From positions 806,001-870,000 of the forward strand of contig NZ_MINN01000074.1 in assembly GCF_001877785.1 (NCBI RefSeq): a stretch of DNA of 64,000 nucleotides, in the 5' to 3' direction. The notes beneath the pieces were generated by a model, which was not told where the DNA came from, made no database searches, and saw only the letters and a program-made list of their open reading frames with translations. Below are positions 36,663 through 45,822 of the stretch, piece by piece (the stretch's first letter is position 1; the number at the start of each line of letters is the position of its first letter). A program made the translations under genes and the position numbers. Source of the DNA: Rossellomorea aquimaris. Its GTDB lineage: Bacteria > Bacillota > Bacilli > Bacillales > Bacillaceae_B.

Positions 36663-38738
36663 TTAAGCATAAACATAGTGCTCCAATTCTTCGGGTACTT
36701 TCGGTTTACTGAAATAAAACCCCTGCGCTTTTTGGCAGTTTGCTTCTTTTAAGAAATGGACCTGGCCTTCTTTTTCAACACCTTCTGCAATCACTTCCAT
36801 TCCAAGACTGTGGGCCAGATGGATAATGGTAGTGGTGATTGCAGAATCTTTTTGACTGGATCCGATTTCCCTCACGAAGGATTGGTCTATTTTAAGAATG
36901 TCAATCGGAAACCTTTTCAAATAATTCAGAGAGGAATAACCTGTGCCGAAATCATCCACAGAAATAAACACACCCAATTCTTTAAGCTTCTTGAGTAAGG
37001 TCAAAGTCTGCTGGGTATCCTGCATGGCTCCTTCCGTTATTTCAATTTCCAGGCATTCAGCAGGGATTGCATATTTATAAAGGTACTCCCGTATCATATC
37101 CGCCAGCTGCTCCTGTTGAAATTGTTTTGGGGAAATATTGATTGCAATCCTTACGTCCTTATTCCCTTTCCTCCTCCAATCTCTTAGCTGGAGGCACACA
37201 TTTTCAAGCACCCATTCACCAATTCCGTGGATTAGTCCGGTTTCCTCTGCAAGCGGGATGAACTGACCGGGAGACACAAATCCGAATTTCCTGTTATTCC
37301 AGCGAATCAACGCTTCGAAACTATCAACATTGCCGGTTGAAAGATTAATCTGAGGTTGATAATGTATGGACAGTTCATCTTTCTCGATCGCTTTCCTCAA
37401 ATGAGATTCCATGATCATATAATTCGGAAAGCTTGATTCCATATGCGTTTGATAAAACCTGTAATGAGCCCTGCCTTTCTCCTTTACTTGAAATAAAGCC
37501 TGAGCAGCTTTTTGTATGAGAGTATTTCCATCATAGCCATCTGCAGGATACCGGCTTATTCCCATGGAAGGACTTATGTAGAACTCCTGCCCCTCCATCA
37601 TGAATGACTGTTGAAATAAGCTGAGGACTTCCATCGCTTTTTTCTTTGTATCCTCAAGACTGCTGTTTTTCAACAGAAAAATAAATTCATCCCCTCCCTG
37701 TCTGTAAAGAAGGCAATCTTCATCCGTCAAAGTCGCCAGACGCTGCGCTATATTTTTAAGTACACGGTCGCCGCCTGTTAATCCCAGCGTATCGTTCACA
37801 AACTTGAATCGATCAAGATCCAAGTACAATACCGACAGCTCCCGTTCCGATTCCTCCATCGATTGAACAAACAAGGGTAAATGCTCATCTAAAGCTTTAC
37901 GGTTCCAAATTCCGGTTAATTGATCATGCAGGGCCATGTAATGGATCATTTCATTTTGTTCAAAAGAAACAGTATTATCTTTGATAATGATATAACACCC
38001 ATCAAATTTCTCCTCTACCACAATCGGAACAGCTTTGATGCTTGTGATCTTGTCTTTCCCGGTCACAGTATTCAGCATACAATGTTCAAGTGTAGACGGT
38101 ATACCGTTTGAAGCCTTTATTAAGGCCTCTTCTATTTCCTGCTTGATCGATGAATGAAACAGCTCATAAATAGCGGAATTCACCATTTGGCTTTTTTGAT
38201 ACCCCGTCAATTGGCAGCCAGCAATATTGGATTCCTTTATTACACCGTTTGAATCCAATATGAAAATGGCGTCCAAATTATGTTCAATGATCGACTTATA
38301 CCTGTTTCTTGCATTAGATAGCCTTTTCTTTTCCCTCATGATCGGAGTAACATCTCTCGTAATAGAAACAACGTATTCAATTTTTTCCGATTCATTCTTG
38401 ATAGGCGTTAAGATTGATTCATTTATCACCTGTTCCCCGCCAGGAAGTTCGATTGTATCCCTGAAAATGATCGACTCCCCGTTCTCCACCAATTGAACAT
38501 ACTTCTCCCTTAAACGGTCACCTAGATCCCCCGAGAGCACTTCATCCAGCATTCTTCCCATATCCTCATCTTTTATATCCGTGCTTTTTCTGGCTGATTC
38601 ATTTATATATACATAACGAAAAGAAGGTCCTTTTTCGACTTTCATGATAAAAATCATGTCATTTATGTATTCCAGTACAACCTCTTTAAAAACCATGTCC
38701 AATCTATCATTATCCTGCTTCCTGTTCAGTGCCTGCAT
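36663..38738 (-). CDS. PAS-PAS-GGDEF-EAL c-di-GMP signalling protein
   Basis: About 691 aa, soluble (no transmembrane segment). Two PAS domains (about 10-130 and 130-260) precede a GGDEF domain with intact RQGGDEFIF and an EAL domain with intact EALIRW, NISPKQF, EITEGAM, DDFGTGYSSL and EGVEKEGQ motifs. Both diguanylate cyclase and phosphodiesterase activities are possible; no RxxD inhibitory site is evident ahead of GGDEF. The start is uncertain among three close ATGs (38753, 38747, 38738); 38738 has the best-spaced GAGGA. Confidence 0.9.
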   Translation of the reverse strand: MQALNRKQDNDRLDMVFKEVVLEYINDMIFIMKVEKGPSFRYVYINESARKSTDIKDEDMGRMLDEVLSGDLGDRLREKYVQLVENGESIIFRDTIELPGGEQVINESILTPIKNESEKIEYVVSITRDVTPIMREKKRLSNARNRYKSIIEHNLDAIFILDSNGVIKESNIAGCQLTGYQKSQMVNSAIYELFHSSIKQEIEEALIKASNGIPSTLEHCMLNTVTGKDKITSIKAVPIVVEEKFDGCYIIIKDNTVSFEQNEMIHYMALHDQLTGIWNRKALDEHLPLFVQSMEESERELSVLYLDLDRFKFVNDTLGLTGGDRVLKNIAQRLATLTDEDCLLYRQGGDEFIFLLKNSSLEDTKKKAMEVLSLFQQSFMMEGQEFYISPSMGISRYPADGYDGNTLIQKAAQALFQVKEKGRAHYRFYQTHMESSFPNYMIMESHLRKAIEKDELSIHYQPQINLSTGNVDSFEALIRWNNRKFGFVSPGQFIPLAEETGLIHGIGEWVLENVCLQLRDWRRKGNKDVRIAINISPKQFQQEQLADMIREYLYKYAIPAECLEIEITEGAMQDTQQTLTLLKKLKELGVFISVDDFGTGYSSLNYLKRFPIDILKIDQSFVREIGSSQKDSAITTTIIHLAHSLGMEVIAEGVEKEGQVHFLKEANCQKAQGFYFSKPKVPEELEHYVYA

Positions 38739-38922
38739 GAATTTCATCCTCATCCGCGTATACTTGGTTGATTCTTTTTTCCTAAATACATTGTACTAGT
38801 AAATGGAGTCATTTCCTATAAATATGTGTGAAAATTCAATATTTATTGCACTTTATAATCATTAATGTGAAGATCCCCCATTGGCTTTTTCATTAATACA
38901 GGCTCACAGAGTACAACATGAC

Positions 38923-38931
38923 CATACAATA
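38923..38931 (+). promoter_or_regulatory. Possible sigma-K -10 element
   Basis: CATACAATA fits the late-sporulation sigma-K -10 pattern CATANNNTA; a CACA 14 nt upstream could be the -35. The predicted leader is short. Suggestive only. Confidence 0.3.
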
Positions 38932-38955
38932 ATAAGAATAGAGAGGAGGTTATTC

Positions 38956-39252
38956 ATGTATCGTCAGCCGTTTATTCCTTATAATACCTATAACTACCCT
39001 GCCATGAGAGGATATGATCAACGGTTCTTTCCTTTTTTCGGCCTTCCATTTTTAGCAGGTGGTTTAGCCGGTTTGGCCATTGGTCCGCTGTTATTTAACA
39101 GACCATGCTGCCCGCCGTATTATCCGCCTTACCCGCCTTATGGTGGGGTACCTTATGGAGGAGTACCATATGGAGGTGCACCTTATGGAAACACTTTTGC
39201 GCCTTCCCCGAATTATGTGACGGAAAATATCAACATTTATCCGCAAAGGTAA
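38956..39252 (+). CDS. Pro/Gly/Tyr-rich small protein, spore-coat-like
   Basis: 98 aa. An N-terminal Tyr/Pro/Arg-rich part (MYRQPFIPYNTYNYP) is followed by a hydrophobic segment (FFPFFGLPFLAGGLAGLAIG, about 26-45), a CCPPYYPPYPP stretch, and tandem PYGG(V/A) repeats (four). The composition resembles spore coat or surface proteins of bacilli. An AGGAGG immediately upstream decides the ATG at 38956; the longer frame is unsupported. Function is not known. Confidence 0.75.
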   Translation: MYRQPFIPYNTYNYPAMRGYDQRFFPFFGLPFLAGGLAGLAIGPLLFNRPCCPPYYPPYPPYGGVPYGGVPYGGAPYGNTFAPSPNYVTENINIYPQR

Positions 39253-39277
39253 GCTGCTTGATAACTTAAATCAAATT

Positions 39278-39318
39278 TAAAAGAACTGGTCATTTATTGA
39301 TTCAGTTCTTTTTTCTTT
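39278..39318 (+). terminator. Terminator of the PYGG-repeat gene
   Basis: AAAAGAACTG pairs with CAGTTCTTTT around a 14-nt loop, followed by further T residues. Confidence 0.7.
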
Positions 39319-39456
39319 TCTTACAGTTCCGATAAAATTGTAAGAAGGATTAAAAGAAAAATCCCAGTTTTCTAACAATAAGTAGCTTCTTCTCCTTTCC
39401 ATCGATAGAAAAAGAAGGTATAATAGTAAGGAATATAATAGAAAGGAGCCAATAAC

Positions 39457-39924
39457 TTGAGAAATACCAGTAATGAAACCCCTTCCTCCACATCAGTTAA
39501 TATCCTCTCTCAAGCCATTTTCACTGTAAATCGTCACGCAAAGACCGCCGGTAATCCCAAATACTTGTATGCACTGAAGAAGCGTGCCTTGATGAAGATG
39601 ATCCGTGAAGGCAAAGCCAAAAAAGTAGGACTTCATTTTTCAAACAATCCTAAATTCAGCCAGCAGCAATCGGATGTCCTGATTGACTGTGGTGAATACA
39701 CCTTTCACATACCGCCCTCAAAAGAGGATTTCAAGCAGCTCCCGCACTTGGGGACACTCGACCAGGCTATAAGGAACCCGAGAAGTAAAATGGGACTTCA
39801 CCAGGCAAAGGGCATCTTGGAAAACTATACGGGGATGTCCGATACTGAAGATAAACACAAAAAGCAAAGAAAAAACAATTACCAGAAACCTGTATTTAAA
39901 AAGCTGGGGGACAGCTTCTTTTAA
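39457..39924 (+). CDS. ykyB: YkyB family protein
   Basis: 155 aa, basic, probably cytosolic and nucleic-acid associated by charge, function unknown. Family blocks: FTVNRHAKTAGNPKYLYALKK, KKVGLHFSNNPKFSQQQSDVL, FHIPPSKEDFKQLPHLGTL and the terminal YQKPVFKKLGDSFF. TTG start with AAAGGAG 9 nt upstream. It lies next to cheV exactly as in B. subtilis, in convergent orientation. Confidence 0.88.
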   Translation: MRNTSNETPSSTSVNILSQAIFTVNRHAKTAGNPKYLYALKKRALMKMIREGKAKKVGLHFSNNPKFSQQQSDVLIDCGEYTFHIPPSKEDFKQLPHLGTLDQAIRNPRSKMGLHQAKGILENYTGMSDTEDKHKKQRKNNYQKPVFKKLGDSFF

Positions 39925-39939
39925 TGCCCTGGAATTTTA

Positions 39940-40005
39940 GCGCTTTAAAGCGCCCCCCTTTTTTTTGCAGATGGCTGTATGAATATAAATCATACAGCCT
40001 TTTTC
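39940..40005. terminator. Tandem terminators between ykyB and cheV
   Basis: The first hairpin is GCGCTTTAAAGCGC (39940-39953) followed by CCCCC and T8. The second is GGCTGTATGA with TCATACAGCC (39973-39999) followed by T5 on the plus strand. Confidence 0.8.
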
Positions 40006-40010
40006 TATTT

Positions 40011-40913
40011 TCACAGTACGAACTGATCAATTTTTGATATCAATTCTGCTATTTCAGGTTTGCTTACTTGATCTTCTGCACCTACCATCTCACCCTTGTG
40101 CCGCAGATCATTTGTGATAAGCGATGAGAAGATAATAACCGGCAGCTTTTTTAAAACAGGATGACTCTTGATTCGCTTTGTCAGATGATGGCCGTCCATC
40201 TGCGGCATTTCAACATCTGTTATGACCAGACCTACCATTTCTTCAATAGGTCCTGCATTCTCTGCAAGTGATTCAAGATATGACAGTGCATCTGCCCCGT
40301 TCTCAAAAAATTCGACCGTATCGTAACCCGCTTCAGTTAAGGTTTCATTGAGCAGTTTCCTGAGGAGCGGTGAGTCTTCGGCAGCTACGATTTTTTTATC
40401 CCTTCTTTCTCTTTTCCCAAGCTTTTTCACCTGCTCGATGTGGATCCCCGACTCAGGATTGATTTCTACCATGATACTTTCAAAGTCAAGCATTAATACC
40501 ATTGAATCCTCACGCTTAACGACTCCGATGATTCCTGACTTTATCCCGGAATACATTTCAGAAGGTTTTTCAATTTGATTCCAGGAAATACGATGAATCT
40601 GAGTAACATTATGTACATGGAAAACCACTTTTTGTTTATTGAATTCGCATACGATGAATTTTGACTGGGGAGCGTCTTTTTCTTGAAGTCCAAGCACCCT
40701 GGCCATATCCACCACTGGAAGTACTTCACCCCTTAGTTGAATTAATCCCTTTACATGCGGATGAGAGTGAGGAACGGGGATGACCGCTGATGGTTGAATA
40801 ATTTCCTTCACTTTGATCACATTTATTCCGAATTTATTCCCTTGAACTTCAAATTCAACCATTTCAAGTTCATTTGTGCCGCTTTCAAGCAAGATCCTTT
40901 TTAAATCATTCAT
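40011..40913 (-). CDS. cheV: Chemotaxis coupling/adaptation protein CheV
   Basis: About 300 aa: N-terminal CheW domain (about 15-150; FGINVIKVKEII, HVKGLIQLRGEVLPVVDMA) and C-terminal receiver domain (about 170-295) with the acidic pocket AAEDS, phosphoacceptor Asp in VITDVEMPQMDG, and the conserved Lys in VSKPE. It couples chemoreceptors to CheA and adapts by phosphorylation. ATG 40913 follows GGAAGGA. A good sigma-D promoter precedes it, consistent with motility-regulon control. Confidence 0.94.
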   Translation of the reverse strand: MNDLKRILLESGTNELEMVEFEVQGNKFGINVIKVKEIIQPSAVIPVPHSHPHVKGLIQLRGEVLPVVDMARVLGLQEKDAPQSKFIVCEFNKQKVVFHVHNVTQIHRISWNQIEKPSEMYSGIKSGIIGVVKREDSMVLMLDFESIMVEINPESGIHIEQVKKLGKRERRDKKIVAAEDSPLLRKLLNETLTEAGYDTVEFFENGADALSYLESLAENAGPIEEMVGLVITDVEMPQMDGHHLTKRIKSHPVLKKLPVIIFSSLITNDLRHKGEMVGAEDQVSKPEIAELISKIDQFVL

Positions 40914-40965
40914 TTTGATACGTCCTTCCATTCTCTATAAGCGCGATAACTGCCTTACCTAGTTT

Positions 40966-40992
40966 ATATCGAACAAAATCTTTACTTTTTTA
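40966..40992 (-). promoter_or_regulatory. Sigma-D promoter of cheV
   Basis: On the minus strand, TAAA (40989-40992), exactly 15 nt, then TTCGATAT (40966-40973). It matches TAAA-N15-GCCGATAT at 10 of 12 positions. Predicted start is about 45 nt before the cheV ATG. Confidence 0.75.
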
Positions 40993-41074
40993 CACATCAA
41001 AGCATTTTATAGGTGATTAAAATTTTTACATACAAGTTTTCTTATTCAGCAAACTAAAGCTAGGAGGTGTATAT

Positions 41075-41275
41075 ATGCCTGAGAGAAGAGATGTGGAAAA
41101 TAGAAGGATTCTTGATTTTGATGAAATAACCGGTCACATTTTACCCGCACAGTATTCAAATCCTCTAGTTGCAATAAGCAAAAATAAAGAGGGACAGGAC
41201 GATTTTGATGAGGTATTTTATGTAGAGGGGAAAAAGAGCATCGACCGAAATCAAGATGAAAATGCAAGAAAGTGA
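41075..41275 (+). CDS. Small hydrophilic protein, unknown function
   Basis: 66 aa, charged, no signal or membrane segment; central EITGHILPAQYSNPLVAISKN. A near-perfect AGGAGGTG ribosome binding site lies 7-8 nt upstream, and a strong terminator follows at 41293-41321, so it is a convincing single-gene unit. It is divergent from cheV. I do not recognise the family. Confidence 0.7.
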   Translation: MPERRDVENRRILDFDEITGHILPAQYSNPLVAISKNKEGQDDFDEVFYVEGKKSIDRNQDENARK

Positions 41276-41292
41276 ATAACAGTCACAATACA

Positions 41293-41321
41293 AAAAGCGA
41301 TTGAAACATTCAATCGCTTTT
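41293..41321. terminator. Bidirectional terminator between the 66-aa gene and queE
   Basis: AAAAGCGATTGAA pairs with TTCAATCGCTTTT around a 3-nt loop. Confidence 0.85.
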
Positions 41322-41329
41322 GTGATTTC

Positions 41330-42052
41330 CTACACCCCCCGCTTGTTTCCCCAAACAAGCGTATGCAGCTGCGGGAGGACCCTTACATTATTTAATTCAT
41401 CATCCTTTGACACTTTATCGATCAATTTTTCAAAATCATTCAGCAAATCGGAAACCAATTTAGTTGTGTTTTCTTCTGTTGTTTGCGGATTACCTGTTTG
41501 GATGTAAAAAGGGACTGATGGATATCGCTTGTGCACCTTCTTGGCATATTGCATATCTTCGTCATTGAAAACCACCACTTTTAAGCTGAAACTGGATTCA
41601 TTGTCTATTAACTTTTTAATGATTTCGTCCAATTTCTTGAAATCTGTTACCATATTAGAACTTGGCGGTTTTGGTGAAATCGTCAAATCGTCAATATCGT
41701 AAAACCAATCCTGCCATCTGCTGCCTTGTGTCTCCAGGGCGGACTCTATGCCTTTTTCTTTAAAAATGTCGAGCAGTTCCCCTAAACTGGATAGCAGTGC
41801 AGGATTCCCCCCTGAAATCGTGACATGGGAGAACCGCTTCCCACCTGTCTCACTCAGCTCATTCCATATCTCTTCTGCAGTCAATAGCCTTATATCATCT
41901 TTTGCCGATCCGTCCCAGGTGAAAGCCGAATCACACCATGAACAACTGTAATCACATCCTGCAGTCCTTACAAACATCGTTTTCCGGCCGACTACCATCC
42001 CTTCACCTTGAATAGTCGGTCCGAAAATTTCCAAGATAGGAAATTTGTTCAT
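41330..42052 (-). CDS. queE: 7-carboxy-7-deazaguanine synthase
   Basis: Radical SAM enzyme turning 6-carboxytetrahydropterin into 7-carboxy-7-deazaguanine in queuosine synthesis; 240 aa. The [4Fe-4S] motif is CDYSCSWC (C33, C37, C40), CX3CX2C. The N-terminus FGPTIQGEG binds substrate. ATG 42052 overlaps the queD stop by 4 bp, indicating coupling; the longer upstream frame is only read-through of queD sequence. Last gene of queCDE. Confidence 0.95.
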   Translation of the reverse strand: MNKFPILEIFGPTIQGEGMVVGRKTMFVRTAGCDYSCSWCDSAFTWDGSAKDDIRLLTAEEIWNELSETGGKRFSHVTISGGNPALLSSLGELLDIFKEKGIESALETQGSRWQDWFYDIDDLTISPKPPSSNMVTDFKKLDEIIKKLIDNESSFSLKVVVFNDEDMQYAKKVHKRYPSVPFYIQTGNPQTTEENTTKLVSDLLNDFEKLIDKVSKDDELNNVRVLPQLHTLVWGNKRGV

Positions 42053-42486
42053 GATACTCTCCCCTTTTTCGGTCTGTATATGACATAAGATGTAGGAGTT
42101 TCCCTCAAGAACACCTGAAGACATACAGGATGGTGTTCCAGCGTATCCAAATGCTCCTGTATGATTTCACATACCGTTTTTGCCACGACTTCAGTAGTTG
42201 GGAATTTCATGGGATCTTCATCTGAAAAGAGGCTGTCCTTGTTTAACAAAGTGTGATCAAAACGTTTATGAATCAATTTCTTGATATGCTTGAAATTTAT
42301 GAGGAAACCTGAGTCATCCAGTTCATTTCCACCAATCGTTATATTTGCATAGTAAGTATGACCATGCACCTTTTGACAGTCACCTGCATCTTCATGCGGG
42401 ATATAATGAGATGCAGCAAAATGCATATCCTTATTCAGTTCAAATTCATACTCATGAGAAGGAGACGGATAAATTTGCTGAATCAT
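42049..42486 (-). CDS. queD: 6-carboxy-5,6,7,8-tetrahydropterin synthase
   Basis: A 145-aa PTPS-family enzyme making 6-carboxytetrahydropterin from dihydroneopterin triphosphate. Zinc histidines H27, H41 and H43 (ASHYIP, VHGHTY) and catalytic C37 are present. Its ATG shares one base with the queC stop (TAATG), and its stop overlaps queE. Confidence 0.95.
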   Translation of the reverse strand: MIQQIYPSPSHEYEFELNKDMHFAASHYIPHEDAGDCQKVHGHTYYANITIGGNELDDSGFLINFKHIKKLIHKRFDHTLLNKDSLFSDEDPMKFPTTEVVAKTVCEIIQEHLDTLEHHPVCLQVFLRETPTSYVIYRPKKGRVS

Positions 42487-43148
42487 TATTCTTCTCCTCC
42501 TTGTTTCTTTAGTAAATATTGTTTCAGACCTCTTTGCCGCAATTCACAAGCCGGACATTCACCGCACCCGTCACCTTTAACTCCGTTGTAGCAGGTTAAG
42601 GTGTTTTCACGTATATAATCAATTGCTCCCAGACTATCGGCCATTTCCCACGTCTGAGCCTTATCAATCCACATCAGCGGGGTATGAATCACAAATTGTG
42701 CATCCATTGAGAGATTGAGTGAAACGTTCATTGATTTCACAAATATATCCCGGCAATCAGGATATCCGCTGAAGTCGGTTTCGCAGACGCCCGTAATGAT
42801 ATGCCTGGCCCCGATCTGCTTCGCCAGAACCCCGGCAAATGAAAGGAATAATAAGTTTCTTCCGGGAACGAAGGTAGAAGGCAATTCACCTTCCTCATGT
42901 GTGATGGCTTCATCCTTCCTTGTCAGAGCACTTGGAGCCAGCTGATTCAATAGACTCATATCAAGCGTATGATGGGGTATATTCAAATCCTCCGCTATTT
43001 CTTTTGCACAGTCCAATTCAGCTGCATGACGCTGCCCGTAATTGAACGTTACCGCTTCAACTTCACTGAATTCTTTTTTTGCCCAGAACAGGCATGTAGT
43101 GCTGTCCTGCCCTCCGCTGAATACGACTAAAGCTTTTTCTTGTTTCAT
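42486..43148 (-). CDS. queC: 7-cyano-7-deazaguanine synthase
   Basis: ATP-dependent enzyme converting 7-carboxy-7-deazaguanine to preQ0; 220 aa. The PP-loop is SGGQDS (about 10-15), and four zinc cysteines cluster in [16 protein letters not shown] near the C-terminus. First gene of queCDE; queF is not in the operon within this window. Its leader carries a preQ1-I riboswitch and terminator. Confidence 0.95.
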   Translation of the reverse strand: MKQEKALVVFSGGQDSTTCLFWAKKEFSEVEAVTFNYGQRHAAELDCAKEIAEDLNIPHHTLDMSLLNQLAPSALTRKDEAITHEEGELPSTFVPGRNLLFLSFAGVLAKQIGARHIITGVCETDFSGYPDCRDIFVKSMNVSLNLSMDAQFVIHTPLMWIDKAQTWEMADSLGAIDYIRENTLTCYNGVKGDGCGECPACELRQRGLKQYLLKKQGGEE

Positions 43149-43297
43149 TTCGATTCTCCTCTCTTTTTGCAGTCATCAACCGCACCCGAAAAGAAGAAAA
43201 AAAGATTCTTTTATTACTCTATAATCATGCTCTTCCCTCTGAATATGCCACGTAACAGAGCGAAAACTGTAAATGACAGCTTAAGAAAATCCGCTTA

Positions 43298-43370
43298 AAC
43301 AAAAACAAACGACACCAAAGGATGCCGTTTCCCTTAGTTTTTTATAGAGGGTTGTGCTAGAACCTCTCGG
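43298..43370 (-). promoter_or_regulatory. preQ1-I riboswitch with intrinsic terminator
   Basis: On the minus strand AGAGGTTCTAGC (from 43368), ACCCTCTATAAAAAACTAAG (ending about 43334) form the compact H-type pseudoknot aptamer. The P1 stem is AGAGG/CCTCT and the A-rich tail is present. Immediately downstream, AAACGGCATC pairs with GGTGTCGTTT, followed by GTTTTTGTTT, a terminator. preQ1 binding should favour termination and shut off queCDE. Confidence 0.92.
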
Positions 43371-43496
43371 GAATATAAACATCCCAATTCTTCTTTTGTC
43401 CTCAATCAATATACCTCGTTTTCTAATAAAAATCCACCGTTTCAATACATTTTTTTATTCCCATAGCTATCTTAGGACTGCGCGTGGCAGATTCAG

Positions 43497-44492
43497 TTAT
43501 TTAAGCTTGAGCAGCCTCCTTCTTCTCCTTCTTTTTCTGCCACCAAATTTCAGCCAGCCGATTTTCACGAAGAATCCGAACATGACTGCGGCAATCGCAG
43601 CCATTATAGCCAACACTACGAAGTAGCCGTTATGTTCATTGAGTTCCGGCATATATACAAAATTCATCCCATAAAGGCCAGCTATGAATGTAAGAGGCAT
43701 GAAGATGGTGGTGATGACGGTCAACGTCATCATGATGTTGTTCATTTTATCAGAATTGATGGACAGATAATTGTCCCGGATATCTGCCGAGAATTCACGA
43801 TAGGATTCCAGCATTTCAACTTGCTTGATCAAATGATCATACACATCATTAAAATACAATTGTTCTTCCTTCAATGAATTCAACCTGCTTGAATTACTGA
43901 TCCTGTATAGTAAATCCCTCATTGGAACAAGTGTCCTTCTCAATTTGGACATTTCATGACGGATATCGAATAATTCGTCCATCAAATTTGAATCTGATTC
44001 TTCATTCGTATTTTCTTCTATTGTATTCAATCGGTCTTCGATGCTGTAGATCAGGGGAAAATACTCATCGACCAGCCTGTCGACAATTCCGTGCATGATG
44101 GTGAATGGAGTCAGCTGTACACCTTCTTCTTTTACCAACTTCCACAAATTATCGATTTCATTCACCGGTTCCTTATGGAAAGTAACAATGAATCTGCCAT
44201 TCACAAAAAGATTCACTTCGTATGAATCCAGTGTATGCCTATTAATGGCGTGCATCAGCACAAATATATATCCATCATAAAAATCCAATTTAGGTCTTTC
44301 ACTAAAGTCATCCAGACAGTCTTCCACCGCCAGTGGATGAAACTGAAAGAAATGCTTCATCATGCGGATATCCTTGTCGGTCGGTTCGAAAAAATCGACC
44401 CAGTACCATTTGACATCGTTTTCCTTCACCTTTGATAAGGGTATATCCTGCAGGATGTCCCCATCATTCAAAATCACAGTCGTCCTGATCAT
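43497..44492 (-). CDS. corA: CorA family divalent cation channel
   Basis: 331 aa. A large N-terminal cytosolic domain (alpha/beta then long helices to about residue 265) is followed by two transmembrane helices. The signature YGMNF ends the first helix and an acidic loop (MPELNEHNG) joins them; the C-terminus is strongly basic (RKRRRRRR). It imports Mg2+ (or Co2+/Ni2+). GAAGGTGAG precedes the ATG. It is divergent from patA. Confidence 0.92.
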   Translation of the reverse strand: MIRTTVILNDGDILQDIPLSKVKENDVKWYWVDFFEPTDKDIRMMKHFFQFHPLAVEDCLDDFSERPKLDFYDGYIFVLMHAINRHTLDSYEVNLFVNGRFIVTFHKEPVNEIDNLWKLVKEEGVQLTPFTIMHGIVDRLVDEYFPLIYSIEDRLNTIEENTNEESDSNLMDELFDIRHEMSKLRRTLVPMRDLLYRISNSSRLNSLKEEQLYFNDVYDHLIKQVEMLESYREFSADIRDNYLSINSDKMNNIMMTLTVITTIFMPLTFIAGLYGMNFVYMPELNEHNGYFVVLAIMAAIAAVMFGFFVKIGWLKFGGRKRRRRRRLLKLK

Positions 44493-44622
44493 TGCTGCTC
44501 ACCTTCAATGTTATTTTCTTTTCTAACCATTCCCCGATTCAGAACGTTTCAAACAAATGCATTCCTTTACAGCAGTAAAAGATGATAAAATATGTAGCAA
44601 ATGAAAAAAGTAGGTGTGCACC

Positions 44623-45780
44623 TTGGAACAATACTTGAATCCTGACGTGAAAAACATCAAAATATCAGGCATACGAAAATTCTTTAATTTGGTCGCTGAT
44701 ATAGAAGGAATGATTTCTCTTACGATTGGACAGCCTGACTTCCCGACGCCTCTCCATATAAAAGAAGCAGCCAAAAATGCAATCGATGATAACTTCACTT
44801 CATACACGCATAATGCAGGGTTTCTTCAGCTGAGAGAAGCGGCTGCATCTTTTATGAGCAGAAAGTATAATGTGCATTATAAACCCGAGTCAGAGGTGAT
44901 CGTCACAACAGGGGCTTCACAGGGAATAGACGTAGTGCTAAGGACAATATTAGAGCAGGGGGATGAGTGCCTTCTTCCTGGTCCTGTATATCCCGGATAT
45001 GAACCAATCATTCGCTTATGCGGTGGAAAGCCTGTACATATCGATACCACAAGTAACAATTTCAAGCTTACAGCTGAATCAATCGAGAAGCACATTACAG
45101 AGTCTACAAAATGCATCATCCTTCCTTACCCATCCAATCCGACAGGGGTCAGTCTTGATGCAGAAGAACTAAAAGAAATCGCAGAAGTTCTGAATGACAG
45201 GAATATCTTTGTGTTGGCAGATGAGATTTACAGTGAACTGACATTTGAAGGCACTCACCGATCCATAGCTGAATTCCTTAAAGAACAGACCATTCTGATT
45301 AATGGACTATCCAAATCACATAGTATGACAGGCTGGAGAATAGGGTTTATTTTCGCTCCTGAATCCATCAGTAAACATCTCTTGAAGGTTCATCAGTATA
45401 ATGTGTCCTGTGCCTCTTCTGTCTCCCAGAAAGCAGCGTATGAAGCTTTGACAAAAGGAATGAACGATGCTCTGGAAATGAAGGATGAGTACAGGGTCAG
45501 AAGGGATTATGTCTTTGAACGCCTGAAGGAAATAGGATTTGAAAATGTTGTAAAACCCGACGGAGCATTTTATTTCTTTGTGAAAATCCCGGAACAGATT
45601 GAGATGTCATCTTTTGAATTCGCGCTGGCACTTGCCAAGGAACTAAAGGTGGCTGTCGTTCCAGGTGATGCATTCTCAAGCTTTGGCGAAGGCTACGTAA
45701 GGATTTCTTATGCATGCTCAATGGAGCAATTAAAGTCAGGACTATCAAGGATTCAGTCCTTCATTGACAAAACCATTTAA
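44623..45780 (+). CDS. patA: Aminotransferase A (PatA), fold-type I
   Basis: A 385-aa PLP aminotransferase of class I/II; PatA is implicated in N-acetyl-LL-diaminopimelate transamination in bacilli, which would fit dapH and dapL in this window. Motifs: TIGQPDFPTP, SNPTGV, ADEIYSEL, and the PLP lysine in SKSHSMTGWRIG. I choose TTG 44623 (MEQYLNPD) after AGGTG over the GTG three codons upstream. Confidence 0.88.
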   Translation: MEQYLNPDVKNIKISGIRKFFNLVADIEGMISLTIGQPDFPTPLHIKEAAKNAIDDNFTSYTHNAGFLQLREAAASFMSRKYNVHYKPESEVIVTTGASQGIDVVLRTILEQGDECLLPGPVYPGYEPIIRLCGGKPVHIDTTSNNFKLTAESIEKHITESTKCIILPYPSNPTGVSLDAEELKEIAEVLNDRNIFVLADEIYSELTFEGTHRSIAEFLKEQTILINGLSKSHSMTGWRIGFIFAPESISKHLLKVHQYNVSCASSVSQKAAYEALTKGMNDALEMKDEYRVRRDYVFERLKEIGFENVVKPDGAFYFFVKIPEQIEMSSFEFALALAKELKVAVVPGDAFSSFGEGYVRISYACSMEQLKSGLSRIQSFIDKTI

Positions 45781-45820
45781 AAGGACAGACCTTGGATCCG
45801 AATCCAAGGTCTGTCCTTTT
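45781..45820. terminator. Bidirectional terminator after patA
   Basis: AAGGACAGACCTTGGAT pairs with ATCCAAGGTCTGTCCTT around a short loop, with TT following. Confidence 0.88.
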
Positions 45821-45822
45821 CA

